Origin: Lentisphaera marina | Lineage (GTDB): Bacteria; Verrucomicrobiota; Lentisphaeria; Lentisphaerales; Lentisphaeraceae | Length of the DNA: 64,000 nucleotides | Direction: 5' to 3' | Assembly: GCF_028745505.1 (NCBI RefSeq) | Contig: NZ_JAQZZL010000002.1 | Coordinates: 1,922,001 to 1,986,000 of the forward strand | Shown here: in pieces, positions 61,775 to 64,000 of the stretch | Layout of the letters: every line of letters starts with the position of its first letter | How positions within the stretch are numbered: position 1 is the first letter of the stretch | Position numbers and translations under genes: made by a program | The notes under the pieces: generated by a model | What the model was told of the DNA's origin: nothing | What the model saw: the letters and a program-made list of their open reading frames with translations, nothing else | Databases searched by the model: none

Positions 61775-62455
61775 TTAAAATAATAATTGCTCTAAACGCC
61801 AATCTATGGGATTTTGTCCGGTATTTTTAAGATATTCATTAATTTTTGAAAATGGTTTTGAAGCAAAAAAACCGCGACTTGCAGAAAGCGGCGACGGGTG
61901 TGCGGACTCAATAATGAGGTGCTTTTGCGAATCTAGCAAAGTAGAATGACTTTGAGCATGCGCTCCCCAGAGAACAAAAACTACATTTTCTTTTTGTTCA
62001 GACAAACTACGGAGAACTTGAGCAGAGAAGCTCTCCCAATGAGCTTTTGAATGAGAACCTGGCTCACTATCGCGCACCGATAAACTCGTATTGAGTAAGA
62101 GTACCCCCTGCTTTGCCCAGGGACTTAAATCACCATCTAAAGCAGGAGGGATCCCGAGGTCAGCGTCAAGCTCTTTGTAAATATTTCTAAGCGATGGTGG
62201 AATCTTCTCTCCCCTAGGAACTGAAAATGATAGTCCCATAGCCTGATTGGGCCCATGATAGGGGTCTTGCCCTAAAATCACTACTTTTACGTCTTTAAAA
62301 TCACAGAAGTCAAAGGCTTTAAACAAGTCTTCTTGGATTGGATATACCTGATACTTTTTCCGTTCTGATTTTAAGAATTTTTCTAAATCTGAAAAATAAG
62401 AATCATCCAGAGCTAATGCCTGTCGCCAAGCAGGGCTAAGCTTATCTGCGAGCAT
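61775..62455 (-). CDS. ung: Uracil-DNA glycosylase
   Basis: 226 residues. VKVVILGQDPYHGPNQAMGL is the catalytic water-activating loop (Asp in GQDPYHG), SFSVPRGEKIPPSLRNIYKE follows, then LLLNTSLSVRDSEPGSHSKA and SAHPSPLSASRGFFASKPFS (His of the HPSPLS loop). It removes uracil from DNA. Its start overlaps the M50 protease gene by 14 nt. Confidence 0.97.
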   Translation of the reverse strand: MLADKLSPAWRQALALDDSYFSDLEKFLKSERKKYQVYPIQEDLFKAFDFCDFKDVKVVILGQDPYHGPNQAMGLSFSVPRGEKIPPSLRNIYKELDADLGIPPALDGDLSPWAKQGVLLLNTSLSVRDSEPGSHSKAHWESFSAQVLRSLSEQKENVVFVLWGAHAQSHSTLLDSQKHLIIESAHPSPLSASRGFFASKPFSKINEYLKNTGQNPIDWRLEQLLF

Positions 62456-63086
62456 TCGGATTCGCAGAATTATATGAGCGCCAGCCTAAGTAGCCCGCCA
62501 TAAGTGCAAGGATAAAATAACCACTAATATAAGCATAAATTGCGCATGCTGTAGCCGTAATAAAAGATATTTTCTCTATCACTTTCTCATTCACACTACC
62601 ATTTTTCCAGCCAACTAAGGTACTCAAGACTTCAGCACCATCCAAAGGACGAATAGGCAAAAGGTTCATCAAATTCAAAAAGACATATACCGTCAAATGC
62701 ATGCTTAAAAGTGCTTTAAGCAAAGCAGGCAAATTAGGAATCTGGAGTAAAGCGAAGAAGACCGCCGCTAACACCAAGCCCGTTCCCGGACCAGCAAAAC
62801 TAATCACAAAGCGTTGGCGAAAGTCAAGCCTTTTCATCGTTTGCCAAATTGTTACACCGCCCATGCCATGGATTTCGATACGAGGCTTCATGCCATACCA
62901 ACGCGCAAATAATGCGTGCCCCAATTCATGGGTAAGTATAGCTGTGAATAAAGTAATAAACCAAAGTACCGAAACCATTAAATTGGCACCATCAGGGCCA
63001 CTACCCCACATAAGGGAAAGAAAACCAATTAGAAAGAAGAAACTATTCTTCACCTTAATAGGTAAGTTGAAGAGAGAGAACTCCAT
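62442..63086 (-). CDS. M50-family site-2 protease-like membrane protein
   Basis: 214 residues from ATG at 63086, directly at the TAATG junction with the preceding stop. A longer frame to 63110 would overlap more. The zinc motif HELGHALFARWYG (His, Glu, His) lies after the second helix, and LLPIRPLDGAEVLS has the third metal ligand Asp. NLMNLLPIRPLDG is the classic rhomboid-like 'NLLP..PLDG' text. Five to six hydrophobic segments are present. No PDZ or CBS domain follows, so this is a minimal form. It probably cuts membrane proteins; the substrate is unknown. Confidence 0.92.
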   Translation of the reverse strand: MEFSLFNLPIKVKNSFFFLIGFLSLMWGSGPDGANLMVSVLWFITLFTAILTHELGHALFARWYGMKPRIEIHGMGGVTIWQTMKRLDFRQRFVISFAGPGTGLVLAAVFFALLQIPNLPALLKALLSMHLTVYVFLNLMNLLPIRPLDGAEVLSTLVGWKNGSVNEKVIEKISFITATACAIYAYISGYFILALMAGYLGWRSYNSANPNARR

Positions 63087-63679
63087 TAAATATCTACCTC
63101 TGATGGGCAAATAACTGATGTATCAGTCTCTTTGGATCTTTCTGGCAAAGAAAGCTCACTTGCTTGCCAGCCTTTGTGAACCAAAGAACCCTTAAAGGGC
63201 CCATCACCACTGACTTGACCACTCAAACTAAATTTAGCTGGGTCGTAGGCCTTAGGAACTTCGACTTCATCTCCTTCAGCTGAATCAATGAGGGGTTGAA
63301 CTTTGAAGTGCTTCTCAAGGACTTTACCACAGCCTTCGTGAATTTGACGAACCGCAGCGCCCACTTGTTCATCGCTATAGGGGCCAATATCTTCTTTAAG
63401 AAAATCAATTAAGCGCCCTTCACGTTGAAGAAGTGTAAGAGTGTAAATTGCATCGCTACGGTCATTTTTTGAAGCTGCAGCTTTGAGTTCATCTTTAAGC
63501 TTGCTCACTTCCGTTTTACCAGATTTAAGTTCACCCTCTAATTCACCAACTTTAGATTCTAAGTCTTTGACTTGAGTATCTTCAATAAGTTTTCCGCCGC
63601 AAGCTTTTTCCCAAAGCTCGGCTTTTTCTCCATCACCAAGGATAGAGAAAAAAGCTTTAAATGCCGTTGCGAGCCCCAT
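63086..63679 (-). CDS. DUF2760 domain protein
   Basis: 197 residues. A short N-terminal helix (LATAFKAFFSILGDGEKAEL) is followed by a heptad-rich coiled coil (KDLESKVGELEGELKSGKTE). The DUF2760 domain has YTLTLLQREGRLIDFLKEDI, YSDEQVGAAVRQIHEGCGKV and FSLSGQVSGDGPFKGSLVHK with GW and LP after it. The function of the family is unknown. It lies 2 nt after adk and shares its stop with the M50 start (TAATG). Confidence 0.9.
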   Translation of the reverse strand: MGLATAFKAFFSILGDGEKAELWEKACGGKLIEDTQVKDLESKVGELEGELKSGKTEVSKLKDELKAAASKNDRSDAIYTLTLLQREGRLIDFLKEDIGPYSDEQVGAAVRQIHEGCGKVLEKHFKVQPLIDSAEGDEVEVPKAYDPAKFSLSGQVSGDGPFKGSLVHKGWQASELSLPERSKETDTSVICPSEVDI

Positions 63680-63681
63680 AA

Positions 63682-64000
63682 TTAAGCTTCTGCAGGACTT
63701 TGATTAAGAACCTCAAGAGTTCCATCGAGGACGTTGCGGAAAACTTCGAGAGGAGTTTTTTGTGCATCAAACTCAGAAATGATGGCATCATCATAGTGAT
63801 CTAATACAACTTGAGTTTTTTCGCGGTACTGAGCTAAACGATTGAGAACAATTGATTTATCTGCATCATCTGCACGCTTCTCAATTTTTGCGCGTTTCGC
63901 AAGGCGTTCTACTATCTCGTCGTCATTAGTCACTTTGAGTGAAATAATTTTTACGACCTCAACATATTGATCAAGAATCTTGGCTTGCTCAGCTGTACGG
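63682..64000 (-). CDS. adk: Adenylate kinase, C-terminal part (cut by window end)
   Basis: The frame enters from the right edge and ends at 63682; 105 residues are visible. It reads RTAEQAKILDQYVEVVKIIS, continuing TNDDEIVERLAKRAKIEKRA and DDADKSIVLNRLAQYREKTQ. The RADD...RLxxYxxxT pattern is the CORE-domain arginine region of adenylate kinase. A GTG at 63933 is inside the gene, not its start. It is the first visible gene of the operon adk-DUF2760-M50-ung-VF530. Confidence 0.9.
   Translation of the reverse strand, partial: RTAEQAKILDQYVEVVKIISLKVTNDDEIVERLAKRAKIEKRADDADKSIVLNRLAQYREKTQVVLDHYDDAIISEFDAQKTPLEVFRNVLDGTLEVLNQSPAEA

Noticed and set aside
1..64000. CRISPR array, tRNA, rRNA, replication origin
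   Set aside because: No regularly spaced repeats, no cloverleaf-like sequence in the gaps and no dnaA/oriC context were seen. Short tRNAs cannot be fully excluded without a covariance search.

Overview
The window (about 40% GC by eye) reads as a chromosomal segment of a Lentisphaera-like bacterium of the PVC superphylum (Planctomycetes-Verrucomicrobia-Chlamydiae). The evidence is three sulfatases, a planctomycete-type cytochrome (PSCyt1/DUF1549/DUF1553) protein paired with a DUF1501 protein, a sigma factor of the Rhodopirellula/Verrucomicrobium type next to a FecR-LamG protein, a chlamydia-like ~700-residue GreA, and a Gram-negative envelope gene (lpxB). No rRNA, tRNA, CRISPR array or intact insertion sequence was seen.

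Region 1 (1-4.1 kb) is AT-rich accessory DNA. It holds the 5' end of a possible TPR/2OG-oxygenase gene, a 49-residue peptide that resembles a paeninodin-type lasso peptide precursor, a 42-residue ORF coupled by an ATGA overlap to an unknown protein with a possible degenerate transglutaminase-like core, a YkgJ-type Cys-cluster protein, and, facing them, an HPr-kinase-like P-loop protein in an operon with a DUF985 cupin. No recognisable lasso B1 or C gene lies inside the window.

Region 2 (4.2-16.8 kb) is a polysaccharide/sulfate-ester catabolism block: ECF-like sigma factor, FecR-LamG protein, PSCyt/DUF1553 protein, DUF1501 protein, NHL-like protein and two sulfatases, then two tandem secreted paralogs. 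A two-part motif with identical spacing sits before the sigma gene and before the PSCyt gene and is a candidate promoter of this sigma factor. The sulfatase at 12.2-13.8 kb is bracketed by the intact NHL-like gene and a 3' remnant of a second copy.

Region 3 (16.9-34.9 kb) is mostly housekeeping: RfaH/NusG-like factor, ppk1-ppx, an overlapping menaquinone chain (polyprenyl synthase, ubiX, mqnA, menG/ubiE), a HI0933 flavoprotein, an acetyltransferase, a third sulfatase, fabD, long greA, a Dabb protein and a dihaem cytochrome c. Region 4 (35-64 kb) holds zwf, a DksA-type protein, lspA, miaA, an M28 peptidase coupled to a degenerate FtsZ-like protein, a 5'-nucleotidase family enzyme, a PQQ-type propeller, dbpA, a probably acquired DUF2971 gene, a mutarotase, priA, lpxB with a J-domain protein, lysS, a sigma-70 factor, mutS2 with a CLC-F-type fluoride/proton antiporter, and an adk-DUF2760-M50-ung operon cut by the window end.

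Genes are packed tightly, often with 4-17 nt overlaps. Convergent pairs are commonly separated only by a hairpin terminator or by nothing. Several starts are GTG or TTG chosen by ribosome binding site.
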